Source: JACVRN01 sp036389255
Lineage (GTDB): Bacteria > Acidobacteriota > Blastocatellia > Pyrinomonadales > Pyrinomonadaceae
Reading direction: 5' to 3'
Length of the DNA stretch: 64,000 bases
Assembly: GCA_036389255.1 (NCBI GenBank)
Contig: DASVQI010000029.1
Span: 124,001 to 188,000 of the forward strand
Each line of letters opens with the position of its first letter. Within the stretch, counting starts at the first letter, position 1. Positions 8,245 to 17,414 of this stretch are shown in pieces. The translations under genes and the position numbers were made by a program. Under the pieces are notes generated by a model. The model had not been told where the DNA came from. It did no database searches and worked only from the letters and a program-made list of their open reading frames with translations.

Positions 8245-9156
8245 ATGCCCTCGCACGCAGCCGTCATCATTAACGCAACTTCGGGCGCGGGTGATAAAGA
8301 AGAGGTGCGCGAGCGTCTGACGGACTTCTTCAAGTCGCGGGACTCGCGCACGCAAATACTGTTTGCCAGAAGCGGCGGTGAGATTGAATCTCTGGCCCGC
8401 CGCGCCATAGAAGAAGATTGCTCGCCCGTTATAGCCGGAGGAGGCGACGGGACAATCAACGCCGTAGCCTCGCACGTAGTAGGCACTGGCCGCGTGCTGG
8501 GAGTCCTCCCTCTGGGCACGCTCAACCATTTCGCAAAGGACATGAACGTTCCGCTTGAGCTTGAAGAGGCCGCGCGCGTCTGCGTGGAAGGCCGCGTCGC
8601 GCAGGTGGATGTTGGCGAAGTCAACGGGCGCATCTTTCTCAACAACTCAAGTCTGGGTCTTTATCCGAGCATCGTCAGGGAGAGGGAGAAGCTTCAGCAG
8701 CGTCTGGGGCACGGAAAGTGGCGCGCATTCTTCTGGGCCTCTTTATCAGTCCTGCGCCGTTACCCTTTCTTGAGGGTTCGCTTGAGCACGGATGAGAACG
8801 AGCTGGCGCGCACTTCGCCCTTCATCTTCATAGGCAATAATGAGTACGAGATGGAGAATTTCAACATAGGCTCGCGCTCCTGTATAGACAAGGGGCAGTT
8901 GAGCCTCTACATAGCACAAAGGACTGGAAGGCTGGGGCTCGTCCGGCTCGCATGGCGGGCGCTCTTCGGCGGCCTTCGCAACGAAGAGGATTTCGATGCC
9001 CTCTGCACCAGAGAGATTTGGATAGAGACGCGGCGGCCGCGCCTGCGCGTTGCCACGGACGGCGAAGTCACAATCATGCCTACGCCGCTTCATTACCGCG
9101 TGCTTCCGGGCGCGCTCCGCGTTCTCGTCCCAGACACAGTGACGAGTGACGAGTGA
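8245..9156 (+). CDS. Diacylglycerol kinase-family (DAGK catalytic domain) lipid kinase
   Basis: 303 residues from ATG 8245; a TTG at 8218 would add nine residues but breaks the usual start, since the fold begins at HAAVIINATSGAG. The nucleotide-binding signature GGGDGTINAVA and the second motif LPLGTLNHFAKDMNVP (about 81-96) are intact, as is the C-terminal beta-sandwich with DGEV near residue 272. The family phosphorylates diacylglycerol, sphingoid bases or related lipids (DgkB/YegS type); the substrate here is not determined. The last codons and stop lie within a heptamer repeat hairpin, so the C-terminal VTSDE is repeat-encoded. Confidence 0.9.
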   Translation: MPSHAAVIINATSGAGDKEEVRERLTDFFKSRDSRTQILFARSGGEIESLARRAIEEDCSPVIAGGGDGTINAVASHVVGTGRVLGVLPLGTLNHFAKDMNVPLELEEAARVCVEGRVAQVDVGEVNGRIFLNNSSLGLYPSIVREREKLQQRLGHGKWRAFFWASLSVLRRYPFLRVRLSTDENELARTSPFIFIGNNEYEMENFNIGSRSCIDKGQLSLYIAQRTGRLGLVRLAWRALFGGLRNEEDFDALCTREIWIETRRPRLRVATDGEVTIMPTPLHYRVLPGALRVLVPDTVTSDE

Positions 9157-9201
9157 CAGGAAAAGAAATTGTTTTAACTTGTCACAGAGTCACTTATCAC
9201 T
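9138..9201. repeat. Heptamer-repeat hairpin (AGTGACR family) overlapping a stop codon
   Basis: Three tandem heptamers (AGTGACG-type) at 9138-9158 face complementary heptamers at 9177-9201. The kinase stop TGA (9154-9156) is part of the third unit, and the preceding codons for VTSDE are also repeat sequence. The right arm ends 12 nt before the next ATG. Confidence 0.85.
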
Positions 9202-9213
9202 GTTCTTAAAGTT

Positions 9214-10101
9214 ATGCGCAGACTTGTACATCTATCGGACTTGCATTTCGGGCGTGTTGACTACGATGTGGTCGGGCCTCTGATTTCGACTGTGAACGAG
9301 ATGAGGCCGGACGTGGTAGCCGTCTCAGGCGATTTGACCCAGCGTGCGCGCAGTCACCAGTTCGTAGAAGCGCGAAAGTTTCTGGACTTGCTGCCCGAGC
9401 CGCAGATAATCGTCCCCGGAAATCACGACGTGCCGCTCTACAACTTCGTGGCGCGATTTACGCAGCCGTTGACGAAATACCGGCGCCACATCACGAACGA
9501 CCTTGAGCCCTTCTACGCAGACGATGAGGTGGCAATCCTCGGCATCAACACTGCGCGCTCTCTCACCACCAAGTACGGTCGCATCAACGAGCGACAGATA
9601 GAGGCTATACGCACGCGCATGTGCTCCTACAAAGACGAGACGACCAAGATTATCGTCACGCATCATCCCTTTGATTTGCCGGAGGGCCACGACCCGGACG
9701 AGCTTGTAGGACGCGCCGAACTGGCAATGCAGGCTCTGGCCTCATGCGGCGCTGACGTTCTTCTGGCCGGACACCTGCACGTAAGCCACACGGGGCAGAC
9801 AGCCAAGCGCTACAAGATAGAAGGGCATAGCGCGCTCGTCATCTCGGCCGGGACGGCAACCAGCACGCGCGCTCGCGGCGAAACCAATTCCTTCAACCTG
9901 ATACGCATCAATCATCCCTACATAAGGGTCGAGCGCTTTAGCTGGCAGCCGGAGGCGGCAAGGTTCGCCCCTTCTCTAGCGGAGAGCTTCGAGCATACTA
10001 AGGGCGGCTGGAAGCGTCTCTCGGACGAGGTGGCTGCGGGCCTTACTTTCGCGGAAGAATCAGACGGGCTACAGCCGCACATCCCTTCCGAAAATTCGTA
10101 G
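9214..10101 (+). CDS. Calcineurin-like metallophosphoesterase (CpdA/Icc-like)
   Basis: 295 residues containing all five metallophosphoesterase motifs in order: LSDLHFG (D-x-H), VSGDLTQRA (GD), VPGNHDVP (GNHD), IVTHHPFDLP (H), and LAGHLHVSHTG (GHxH). The spacing fits the Icc/CpdA class III cyclic-nucleotide phosphodiesterase group, which hydrolyses 3',5'-cyclic AMP with a dinuclear metal centre. Substrate is not provable here, since relatives act on other phosphodiesters. The C-terminal 50 residues are an extra, less conserved tail. It follows the lipid kinase by 57 bp in the same direction. The predicted cyclic-nucleotide role is of interest because a cNMP-binding protein is encoded at 40650-43277. 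Confidence 0.9.
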   Translation: MRRLVHLSDLHFGRVDYDVVGPLISTVNEMRPDVVAVSGDLTQRARSHQFVEARKFLDLLPEPQIIVPGNHDVPLYNFVARFTQPLTKYRRHITNDLEPFYADDEVAILGINTARSLTTKYGRINERQIEAIRTRMCSYKDETTKIIVTHHPFDLPEGHDPDELVGRAELAMQALASCGADVLLAGHLHVSHTGQTAKRYKIEGHSALVISAGTATSTRARGETNSFNLIRINHPYIRVERFSWQPEAARFAPSLAESFEHTKGGWKRLSDEVAAGLTFAEESDGLQPHIPSENS

Positions 10102-10195
10102 CGACGGGCCGCGCCATCTTGTGCAGACCAATAGAAATGGGCGTTTGGCCCTCGCCCTCTTATCCAAAAAATGCAGTTTATGGCCTCCGGCTTCG

Positions 10196-10224
10196 TTGAC
10201 AAGCGCGATTGACCAATCATAGAC
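10196..10224 (+). promoter_or_regulatory. Possible sigma-70 promoter for the TPR gene
   Basis: A consensus TTGACA (10196-10201) is followed after a 16-17 bp spacer by a weak -10 (CATAGA/ATAGAC). It sits about 70 bp before the TPR protein ATG in the only gap upstream of it. The -10 is poor. Confidence 0.3.
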
Positions 10225-10291
10225 TCGCCCTGCGCTCTCTACTTATAAGATCTTCCCCAAGCCAAGAAAAATCTTCAAGAGGAAACTTTTC

Positions 10292-11551
10292 ATGCTCAAA
10301 TATGCTTTCAACTCGCGGCGCAATCTCATGGCCGTCGTGTGCGCGAGCCTGACCGTCGCGCTTATGCTTTTCGCGCCGCTCAGCGCTGCGGCCGGGACAC
10401 AGTCCGAAGATTATCAAGCGCGACGCAAGCGCGCTTTCGAGTTGATTGACCAGAGCAAATTTGATGAAGCGCGACAGATATTCGAGGCGCTATCGAAGGA
10501 GAACTCGCAGGACGCCTCTGTGGCCTTCGGGCTGGGGTTCACCACCTTTGCGGTATCCAAGAGCATTAAGGACGCAGAGGAGCGCCGCAAGGCGCGTATG
10601 CGTGCGCGTCAGGCTTTTGTTCGTGCCAAGACCTTGGGGTTCGAAAACGAGTTTCTGGACTCGCTGATTAGCGTCATCCCGCCCGACGGCAGCGAAGGAC
10701 GCGAATCAACCTTCTCCGAGAATGTCGAAGCCGACAAGGCCATGCACGAAGGCGAAGCCTTGTTCACGCGCGGAGAGTTGGACGCGGCCATAGCCGCTTA
10801 CGGCCGCGCCTTCAAGTTAGACCCACAGTTGTACGAAGCGCCGCTTTTTATAGGCGACATGTACCGTCGTAAAAAGGATGTCGAGAAAGCGGGCGAGTGG
10901 TTCGCTAAGGCTATCGCCATAGACCCGAACCGCGAGACGGCCTACCGCTACTGGGGCGACATACTGATGTCAGTGGGGCGCATGAAAGAGGCGCGCGACA
11001 AGTTTATAGAAGCTATCATCGCGGCCCCTTACAGCCAGATGACATGGGAAGGCGGTCTGATACGCTGGGCAGAGGAAGCGGGCGTGCGGCTCGGCCACCC
11101 GAAGATAGAAGTCCCGGCTGGCATCTCGTCATCAAAGCAGGGCGAGGTGAACATCACGATTGACCCGAATATGCTGGGAGGCAAGGAGGACGGCTCAAGC
11201 GCTTGGCTCGTCTACAGCATCACGCGCGCCAACTGGCGCACGGCTAAGTTCGCCAAAACATTTCCCAAAGAGACGGCCTACAGGCACAGCTTGGCGGAAG
11301 AGGCGGACGCCCTCAGCATGGTCGTGGCGAGCGTCAAGGCCGATAAGAAGATTAAGTCTATGCAGGAATCGCTCGCCAATCTGGTCAAGCTCAATGATGC
11401 CGGGCTGCTTGAAGCCTACATACTGCTGGTAAGAGCCGACGAAGGAATAGTAAAGGACTATGAGGAATACCGCAGAATCAACCGCGACAAGCTGCGCAAA
11501 TACCTGACGGACATAGTCGTCGGCCCATTCAACCGGCAGGGGACATTTTAA
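10292..11551 (+). CDS. Exported tetratricopeptide-repeat protein
   Basis: 419 residues. A signal peptide spans 1-36 (LMAVVCASLTVALMLFAPLS, AAA cleavage site). Two TPR regions follow: one at about 42-115 (AFELIDQSKFDEARQIFEAL) and a stronger one at 148-250 (ALFTRGELDAAIAAYGRAFK, then GDMYRRKKDVEKAGEWFAKA). The last 150 residues are a helical/beta domain I do not recognise. AGAGG lies 10 nt before the ATG. Upstream is a possible promoter; downstream is a long bidirectional terminator shared with the convergent M28 peptidase. TPRs indicate a periplasmic protein-protein scaffold; the partner is not indicated. Confidence 0.8.
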   Translation: MLKYAFNSRRNLMAVVCASLTVALMLFAPLSAAAGTQSEDYQARRKRAFELIDQSKFDEARQIFEALSKENSQDASVAFGLGFTTFAVSKSIKDAEERRKARMRARQAFVRAKTLGFENEFLDSLISVIPPDGSEGRESTFSENVEADKAMHEGEALFTRGELDAAIAAYGRAFKLDPQLYEAPLFIGDMYRRKKDVEKAGEWFAKAIAIDPNRETAYRYWGDILMSVGRMKEARDKFIEAIIAAPYSQMTWEGGLIRWAEEAGVRLGHPKIEVPAGISSSKQGEVNITIDPNMLGGKEDGSSAWLVYSITRANWRTAKFAKTFPKETAYRHSLAEEADALSMVVASVKADKKIKSMQESLANLVKLNDAGLLEAYILLVRADEGIVKDYEEYRRINRDKLRKYLTDIVVGPFNRQGTF

Positions 11552-11567
11552 GACAACTGCAAAAGTG

Positions 11568-11622
11568 ATTGATTCACCGGCGCATTGATTCAATGAATCA
11601 ATGCGCCGGTGAATCAATTTTT
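11568..11622. terminator. Bidirectional terminator made of the TTGATTCACCG palindrome
   Basis: A 25-nt arm (11568-11592) and its perfect complement (11594-11618) flank one central base, followed by TTTTT on the plus strand and preceded by AAAA (U-tract on the minus strand). It separates the convergent TPR and M28 genes. The same sequence family recurs at 3669 and 20854, with shorter relatives at 24154 and 34193. Confidence 0.88.
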
Positions 11623-13321
11623 ATCTTCCCGCGACCGTGGTGGACTTTCTGGGCAGGCGCTCGTTCATGGTGGCGGCGTTGTAGATGAAGGCGGCCATGA
11701 TGGTTGCTGCCTGCATCATGTCTTCAGGTTGTATGCGGTCATAGACATCCTGATTAGAGTGGTGCGTGCGCGTCTCGTACTCTATCTCGTCCTGTATGAA
11801 CTGGAAGCCGGGCAAGCCTATGGCGTCGAACGCCTGATGGTCTGTGCCGCCCGTGTTGGCGATGGTGAGCGTGGCGGCTCCCATGTCACGAAACGGGGCC
11901 AGCCAGCGACGAAAGATGGGCCGCACGGCCTCGTTGCCTTGCAGGTAAACTCCCCTTATCTTCCCAGTCCCGTTGTCCAGATTGAAGTAGGCTTGAAACT
12001 TATCGTAATCGGGCTTGGGGGTGACGGGCGGCGTCCGCCCCTCAGCCGTCGAAGCCGTGCCCTGCGCGGCGTCTCCCAGTTGCCCGAAGTGCTGCGCGAC
12101 GTAAGCTCTTGAGCCCAGAAGTCCCTGCTCTTCCCCAGACCAGAGCGCTATGCGAATCGTGCGGCGCGGCTGCAAGTTGAGAGCCTTAAGTATGCGCACG
12201 GCCTCCATAGCCACGGCCACGCCTGCGGCGTTGTCGGTCGCGCCCGTGCCAGAGTGCCATGAATCCATGTGCGCGCCAATCATCACTATCTCGTCTTTAA
12301 GGTCTGTGCCGGGAATCTCCGCGATGGTGTTGTAGCCCATGAGGTCTTTGTCCTGATACTCGACCGCAAGGTCAACGCTCATCTTGAGGGCTACGCCCTG
12401 CCCAATCATTCGCACCATTCGATTGTACTGCTCGCTTGAGACGACAATCTGCGGCGGCATCTTCGGGGCGCTCTTGTCCCACGGCGAGATGCGTCTTCCT
12501 TCGGATGGATTTTCAATGAAGGGCTGCGGGACGCTGGCAGACTGCACGAAGATTGTCCCGCCGTCGCCGCGACTCGTATCAACCAGCAGAGCCGCGCCTT
12601 CATCCATGACGAACTGCAACTTCTTGGCGGCAAGCTGAGAGGCGGCTCGCTGCTCAGGCGTTAGCTGAAAGCGGCGGCGCGGCGTGCTGCCGGGCTCCGG
12701 CGCGTCGGCAAGACGCAGCAGCTCTTTCTCCGATAGGCGCTCGCCCAGTGGCTCGAAGCTGGCCTTAATCTCGCGCGGCCCGCTCATCAAAACAATAGCG
12801 CCCTTTAGCTGTCCCCTGTACTTCTCAAGCCCCGCTTCGTCCTTCACATCCAGATAGACGACCGGAGCAGTGATTGCGCTTTTCAAACCGGGCGACCACG
12901 CTTTCGGATAGGCTATGAGCGGGATTGCCTGCGGCTCCGTGACCTGCGCGGAAAATCTCTTGAGCGTCCAGCCGCGACCGAAAGGCCCCCACGCCTCAAG
13001 CTGGGCGTTCTCCAATCCCCAGCCCTTGAGCCTGTCGCGCGTCCATTCGTTGGCGCGCATCATGCCGGGCGAAGCTGTCAGGCGCGGCCCAATCACGTCC
13101 GTCAGGTAAGAGAGCGTCTGCATCACCTGCGAGCGCTTCATGCCCTCTTCCTTGATGCGTACGATTGGGTCATTGGGGTCTACGGCTGCGGCCTGAGCGC
13201 CACGGCCTTGACCCTGCGCGGGCGCTGTAGTTGTAGGCTGTGCGGGCTGCTGGCCGAAAGCAACGACCGGCAAAAGGAGCGAAGATACGAGCAGAAGAGC
13301 TGCAACGCGGCGTCGAATCAT
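11621..13321 (-). CDS. Exported M28-family zinc aminopeptidase
   Basis: 566 residues with signal peptide (VAALLLVSSLLLPVVAFGQQ). The region about 150-300 fits a protease-associated insert, where IVLMSG is typical of PA domains. The M28 catalytic core follows: MIGAHMDSWHSGTGATDNAAG provides the first zinc His and bridging Asp, and IALWSGEEQGLLGSRAYV gives the catalytic Glu pair. FNLDNGTG provides a zinc Asp and THHSNQDVYD the last zinc His. All ligands are present, so an active di-zinc exopeptidase is expected, probably periplasmic or secreted. Gene order gives no pathway. Peptide scavenging fits with the M14 and OPT genes elsewhere in the window. Confidence 0.92.
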   Translation of the reverse strand: MIRRRVAALLLVSSLLLPVVAFGQQPAQPTTTAPAQGQGRGAQAAAVDPNDPIVRIKEEGMKRSQVMQTLSYLTDVIGPRLTASPGMMRANEWTRDRLKGWGLENAQLEAWGPFGRGWTLKRFSAQVTEPQAIPLIAYPKAWSPGLKSAITAPVVYLDVKDEAGLEKYRGQLKGAIVLMSGPREIKASFEPLGERLSEKELLRLADAPEPGSTPRRRFQLTPEQRAASQLAAKKLQFVMDEGAALLVDTSRGDGGTIFVQSASVPQPFIENPSEGRRISPWDKSAPKMPPQIVVSSEQYNRMVRMIGQGVALKMSVDLAVEYQDKDLMGYNTIAEIPGTDLKDEIVMIGAHMDSWHSGTGATDNAAGVAVAMEAVRILKALNLQPRRTIRIALWSGEEQGLLGSRAYVAQHFGQLGDAAQGTASTAEGRTPPVTPKPDYDKFQAYFNLDNGTGKIRGVYLQGNEAVRPIFRRWLAPFRDMGAATLTIANTGGTDHQAFDAIGLPGFQFIQDEIEYETRTHHSNQDVYDRIQPEDMMQAATIMAAFIYNAATMNERLPRKSTTVAGR

Positions 13322-13463
13322 TAATCTTTAATCTCCTAAAACGTGTTGTGATGAAAGCCCGGCTCCCGGCCCGAACGGACAAAAGAGCCCGACTTCAATG
13401 AAGAGGGATTTCTAATACTGCTAAAAAAGAGGAAAGGTTTCAAGTACTGGCAAGACCAAATCA

Positions 13464-13493
13464 TAAGGGCGGAGGACAAGTCCTCCGCCCTTA
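13464..13493 (-). terminator. Hairpin terminator after topA
   Basis: A 14-bp perfect stem (13464-13477 with 13480-13493, TAAGGGCGGAGGAC arm) lies 3 nt beyond the topA stop on the minus strand. It is followed by the loosely T-rich TGATTTGG. Strong stem, weak U-tract. Confidence 0.65.
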
Positions 13494-13496
13494 AGC

Positions 13497-16043
13497 TTAT
13501 CTAACCGCTCTTCGCTCGTCGCCGGAAGTCTGAGGTGTGCCAACGACCGGCTGTGTGCGGTAGCCGCAGCCTTCCTTGGCGCAGTAGAGGAAAGTCCCCT
13601 CTTTCTTCGTAGTCTTCTCAAGCAGGAACGGAGCCTTGCACTGAGGGCAGGGTTCCGCGACCGGCTTGTCCCAGAAAACCACGTCGCACTTGGGATACTC
13701 CGAGCAGCCGTAAAAGGCTTTGCCGCGCTTCGATTTCTTAACCACTATCTCGCCGCGACAGCCCGCACGCGAACAGGGCACGCCCGTCGTCTCGCGCTTA
13801 ATATAGGTGCATTTCGGATAGTTCGAGCAGGAGATGAACTCTCCGAAGCGACCGTGACGCCGCACCAGATTCGCGCCGTCCACGGGACACTTCTCATCCA
13901 ATTGCACCGGCGCGGGCGCGACCGCTCCGCTCTTGGCAATCTTTCTTATGTTGCGGCATTCCGGGTAGCCCGTGCAGCCTAAGAACTGTCCGAACCGCCC
14001 GCGCTTCAAAGCCATGGGCTTGCCGCACAGCTCGCACGACTCTTCTTCCCCTTCTGCGCCGGCTTCCTGCTTGACGCCCGCCGAATCGCCCTGTCCTGTA
14101 GCAGAGCTTTCAGTCTCTCCGTTCGAAGAGCGCGCAATCTCGCGCGTCGTGCGGCACTCTGGATAATTGGAGCAGGCCATGAACTGGCCGAAGCGACCGA
14201 ACTTGATGACCATCCCTGCGCCGCAGTTCTCGCAAGTCTCGTCCGTGGGGATGGCCTGCTGCTTGGCCGCTCTCATCTGCTTCTCCGCGTTCTTCAAGTC
14301 CTTGGCGAACTTTTCGTAGAACTCGTGAAGCGCCGTAGTCCAGCCGAGCTTCCCTTCCTCTATCTCGTCCAGCTCCTCTTCCATGCGCGCCGTGTAAGTC
14401 TCGTTGAAGAGGTCGTCAAAGCTAGCTACCAGCAGGTCGTTGACGGTCGTGCCCAGAGCCGTGGGGTGAAAGCGCCCTTCGACTTTTTCCACGTACTCGC
14501 GGTCTAGAATCGTAGTCATGATGGCCGCATAAGTCGAAGGACGGCCAATGCCCTTCTCTTCCAGAGCCTTGACCAGAGTGGCCTCTGTGTAGCGCGGCGG
14601 CGGCTCCGTAAAATGCTGTTCGGGCTTGACGGCGTTGAGCCTCAAGGCTTCGCCCTTTTCGACTAAGGGCAGGGTGCGCTCCGCCTCTTCGTCATCTTCG
14701 GGCTTTTCGTCTCTGCCTTCCTGATAAACCTTCAGGAAGCCGTCGAACTTCTGAACAGAGCCGGTTGCGCGGAACGTGAAGCGCCCGGCCTCAATATCAA
14801 TCGTCGTCTGGTCAAAGAGGGCCGGTGTCATCTGCGACGCCACGAAGCGCTGCCAGATGAGACGATAAAGCTTCAGCTCTTCCTTGTTGAGATAACTCGA
14901 CAGGGCGTCGGGCGTGCGCGCCACATCGGTCGGGCGAATGGCCTCGTGCGCGTCCTGCGCGCCCTTCTTGGAGCGATAATGCACGGCCTTTTCAGGAAGG
15001 TAAGGCTGGCCGTACTGCGTGCCTATAAAGTCGCGCACCTCGTTGAGTGCAGCATCCGACACGCGCGTAGAGTCCGTGCGCATGTAGGTGATTAGACCGA
15101 CGGAGCCTTCCGCGCCAAGCTCAACGCCTTCGTAAAGCTTCTGCGCGAGCATCATGGTCTTCTTCACAGCGAAGCCCAGCTTGCGCGAAGCCTCCTGCTG
15201 CAACTTGGAAGTCACAAACGGCGGCACGGGATTTCGCTTGCGCTCTTTGGTCGTGACATCCGCGACCGTGTAGCTCTGCTGCTCAGCTTCCCTGACAATC
15301 TCGCCAGCTTCCGCCTCGGTTCCAATCAGGACTTCATTCTTCTTCAATTCCTGATCGAAGTTAGAAGTCTTGACCGTCTTCTCTTCAACCTTAAAGAGGC
15401 GCGCGTCGAAGGCCGGAGGCAATTTGGAAGAGAGGTTCGCAAGGATTGTCCAGTATTCGGTTTTGACGAAAGCCTCAATCTCTCGCTCGCGCTCTACGAC
15501 CATGCGAAGCGCCACGGATTGGACGCGGCCCGCGCTCAATCGCCCGCCGACGGTTCGGCACAGCAGGGGCGAAACCTTGTAGCCAACCAGACGGTCTAAC
15601 ACGCGCCGAGCCTGTTGAGCATCAACGAGATTCCTGTCAACCTGCCGGGGCTCCTTGAAAGCATCCTGCACGGCCCGCTTCGTAATCTCGTTGAACATCA
15701 CGCGGTAGGTGGGCTTCTTAGGACGCTTCGGCACAATCTCTTCTTCGAGATGCTGGCAGATGGCCTCGCCTTCGCGGTCAGGGTCTGCCGCGAGAAAGAT
15801 TGCGTCGGCCTCTTTCGCAGCTCTCTTCAATTCCGTGACTATCTTCTTGTTGTTGCGCTTCTTCGAGTCAGGAATCAGCTCGTAGGTAGGCTCGAAATTC
15901 TTTTCGACATCAACGCCCAGCCCCTTGGACGGTAAATCCTTGATGTGGCCTATGGAGGCCATCACTAGATAATCGTTTCCCAGATATTTATTAATCGTCT
16001 TAGCCTTTGCAGGCGATTCGACTATAACCAGATTCTTTCCCAT
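13497..16043 (-). CDS. topA: DNA topoisomerase I (type IA)
   Basis: 848 residues. The Toprim domain starts at once (NLVIVESPAKAKTINKYLG) and holds the metal-binding LAADPDREGEA (about 85-95). The active-site tyrosine is Y320 in GLITYMRTDSTRVSD. The type IA gate domain runs to about residue 580. The C-terminus contains five Cys4 zinc ribbons, beginning CENCGAGMVIKFGRFGQF, CELCGKPMALKRGRFGQF, CPVDGANLVRRHGRFGEF, CSRAGCRGEIVV and CPQCKAPFLLEK. It relaxes negative supercoils during transcription and replication. dprA lies upstream on the same strand, a common topA-dprA arrangement, separated by a heptamer hairpin. Confidence 0.97.
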   Translation of the reverse strand: MGKNLVIVESPAKAKTINKYLGNDYLVMASIGHIKDLPSKGLGVDVEKNFEPTYELIPDSKKRNNKKIVTELKRAAKEADAIFLAADPDREGEAICQHLEEEIVPKRPKKPTYRVMFNEITKRAVQDAFKEPRQVDRNLVDAQQARRVLDRLVGYKVSPLLCRTVGGRLSAGRVQSVALRMVVEREREIEAFVKTEYWTILANLSSKLPPAFDARLFKVEEKTVKTSNFDQELKKNEVLIGTEAEAGEIVREAEQQSYTVADVTTKERKRNPVPPFVTSKLQQEASRKLGFAVKKTMMLAQKLYEGVELGAEGSVGLITYMRTDSTRVSDAALNEVRDFIGTQYGQPYLPEKAVHYRSKKGAQDAHEAIRPTDVARTPDALSSYLNKEELKLYRLIWQRFVASQMTPALFDQTTIDIEAGRFTFRATGSVQKFDGFLKVYQEGRDEKPEDDEEAERTLPLVEKGEALRLNAVKPEQHFTEPPPRYTEATLVKALEEKGIGRPSTYAAIMTTILDREYVEKVEGRFHPTALGTTVNDLLVASFDDLFNETYTARMEEELDEIEEGKLGWTTALHEFYEKFAKDLKNAEKQMRAAKQQAIPTDETCENCGAGMVIKFGRFGQFMACSNYPECRTTREIARSSNGETESSATGQGDSAGVKQEAGAEGEEESCELCGKPMALKRGRFGQFLGCTGYPECRNIRKIAKSGAVAPAPVQLDEKCPVDGANLVRRHGRFGEFISCSNYPKCTYIKRETTGVPCSRAGCRGEIVVKKSKRGKAFYGCSEYPKCDVVFWDKPVAEPCPQCKAPFLLEKTTKKEGTFLYCAKEGCGYRTQPVVGTPQTSGDERRAVR

Positions 16044-16126
16044 CTTATTAACCTGTAATATTATCCTTTATTTATCCCTATTTTTGATGCGCCAGCCCTC
16101 CGCACCGGACGCTGGCAATATATTAA

Positions 16127-16200
16127 AGAGCAGTTTTCAGCTTTTAGTCTTCAGTTTTCAGAAAAAGCAAATTTGTCTTCTTGCTACTGAAAACTGCTCT
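16127..16200. repeat. Heptamer-repeat hairpin (CAGTTTT family)
   Basis: Tandem heptamers near CAGTTTT (16127-16161) face their complement at 16187-16200. The outermost 14 bp (AGAGCAGTTTTCAG) pair perfectly. It starts 3 nt after the dprA stop on the minus strand, between dprA and topA. The same family is at 22506-22570. Confidence 0.8.
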
Positions 16201-16202
16201 TG

Positions 16203-17336
16203 TCACAGCTTTCTCACAAAACACTTACCCGGAAGCTGGCGCACGAGCTCTCTCATTTCCAGCGCCAGCAGAGCGCCGGTCAGCTCCGGCACCGCCAGCC
16301 CGCTCTCTTCCGCGAGCGCATCAATATGCACTGGCGAGTCTGCCGAAAGCAAATTCCAGACGGCCCGCTCGGCCTCCGACAGGTCGCCCGGCACAAGCTC
16401 AAGCTGGCGGGTCAGAGTGCCGTCTGCCTCCCTTTCTTTAGTCTCAGGCGGCAAAAGGCGCGCGGCCGTTTCGGGCGGAAGCTCCGAGGCTATGTCCTGC
16501 CACTGTTGAACCAGCTTCGCGCCCGCACCCTTTATCAAATAGTTAGTGCCGAAAGAATTCCGCGAAGTGATGTTACCGGGCACCGCGAAGACTTCCCGGC
16601 TCTGCTCAAGAGCAAGACGCGCCGTTATCAAAGAACCGCTATTTTCCGCAGCCTCTACAATCAGCACGCCAAGGCTGAGGCCGCTTATAACGCGATTGCG
16701 GTACGGAAAGTTCTGCGGAGCGGGCGGCGTCTCCAGAGGAAACTCAGAAACCAGCGCGCCGCCTTTCTCTAAAATCTCTTCCGCAAGCTTGCGGTGGTCG
16801 CGCGGGTAAACTGCGTCCAGCCCCGTGCCCATCACAGCAACGGTGCGTCCCCCGGCTTCAAGCGCCCCCTTGTGCGCCGCAGCGTCTATGCCCCGCGCAA
16901 GACCGGAGATAATCGTCACGCCTCGACCGGCCAGCTCGCGCGCCAGCATCACCGCAGCGTTCTGCCCGTATGTAGAAGAGCGCCGCGAGCCTACAATCGC
17001 CACGCACGGCTGCTCCAGACAGAAGGCCCACTCGCCCTTCACGTAGAGCGTAATCGGCGGGTCGAATATCTCGCGCAGAAGCGCTGGATAAACGCCGTCG
17101 TCAAGGAGCAGAATGTCCGCGCCCATTTCGCGCACCCGCTCGACTTCTTCCGCAGCCCGCTCAAACAGGTCGCGCGCCATGATGCTCTCTATGGCTTCCG
17201 GCCTGAGCCGCAGGTGCTCAAGCTCTGCGCGCGTGGCTGCAAAGACGCTTTCGGCAGACCCGAAACGCTCAAGGAGCTTAGTGGCCGCACGCGGCCCGAC
17301 TCCCGGCGTCATATTCAACGCAATCCACTCTCTCAT
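16203..17336 (-). CDS. dprA: DNA-processing protein DprA
   Basis: 377 residues from ATG 17336; a TTG seven codons upstream lies inside a repeat hairpin and is rejected. DprA loads RecA onto incoming single-stranded DNA during natural transformation. An N-terminal helix-hairpin-helix/SAM-like region (LNMTPGVGPRAATKLLERFG) is followed by the Rossmann core. Its signatures are CVAIVGSRRSSTYGQ, IISGLARGIDAAAHKGAL, AVMGTGLDAVYPRDHRKLAE, SEFPLETPPAPQNFPYRNR and LEQSREVFAVPGNI. A winged-helix DML1-like domain occupies about 310-377 (WNLLSADSPVHIDALAEESG). Length and domain set match full-length DprA. It is adjacent to topA and next to tRNA-Sec. Confidence 0.95.
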   Translation of the reverse strand: MREWIALNMTPGVGPRAATKLLERFGSAESVFAATRAELEHLRLRPEAIESIMARDLFERAAEEVERVREMGADILLLDDGVYPALLREIFDPPITLYVKGEWAFCLEQPCVAIVGSRRSSTYGQNAAVMLARELAGRGVTIISGLARGIDAAAHKGALEAGGRTVAVMGTGLDAVYPRDHRKLAEEILEKGGALVSEFPLETPPAPQNFPYRNRVISGLSLGVLIVEAAENSGSLITARLALEQSREVFAVPGNITSRNSFGTNYLIKGAGAKLVQQWQDIASELPPETAARLLPPETKEREADGTLTRQLELVPGDLSEAERAVWNLLSADSPVHIDALAEESGLAVPELTGALLALEMRELVRQLPGKCFVRKL

Positions 17337-17337
17337 A

Positions 17338-17400
17338 AGTAAAAAGGTAGAAGGCAAAAGGCAAAAGTGAGGCGCAACTTTTTCCCTTTACCCTTTTACT
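17338..17400. repeat. Heptamer-repeat hairpin (AGGCAAA family) upstream of dprA
   Basis: Left heptamers (about AGGCAAA, 17338-17367) face complementary CCCTTTA-like heptamers (17378-17400), pairing with a few wobbles. It sits between tRNA-Sec and dprA and would form a hairpin just before the dprA start codon on the minus-strand transcript. Confidence 0.75.
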
Positions 17401-17414
17401 ACTGGTTTTCAATT

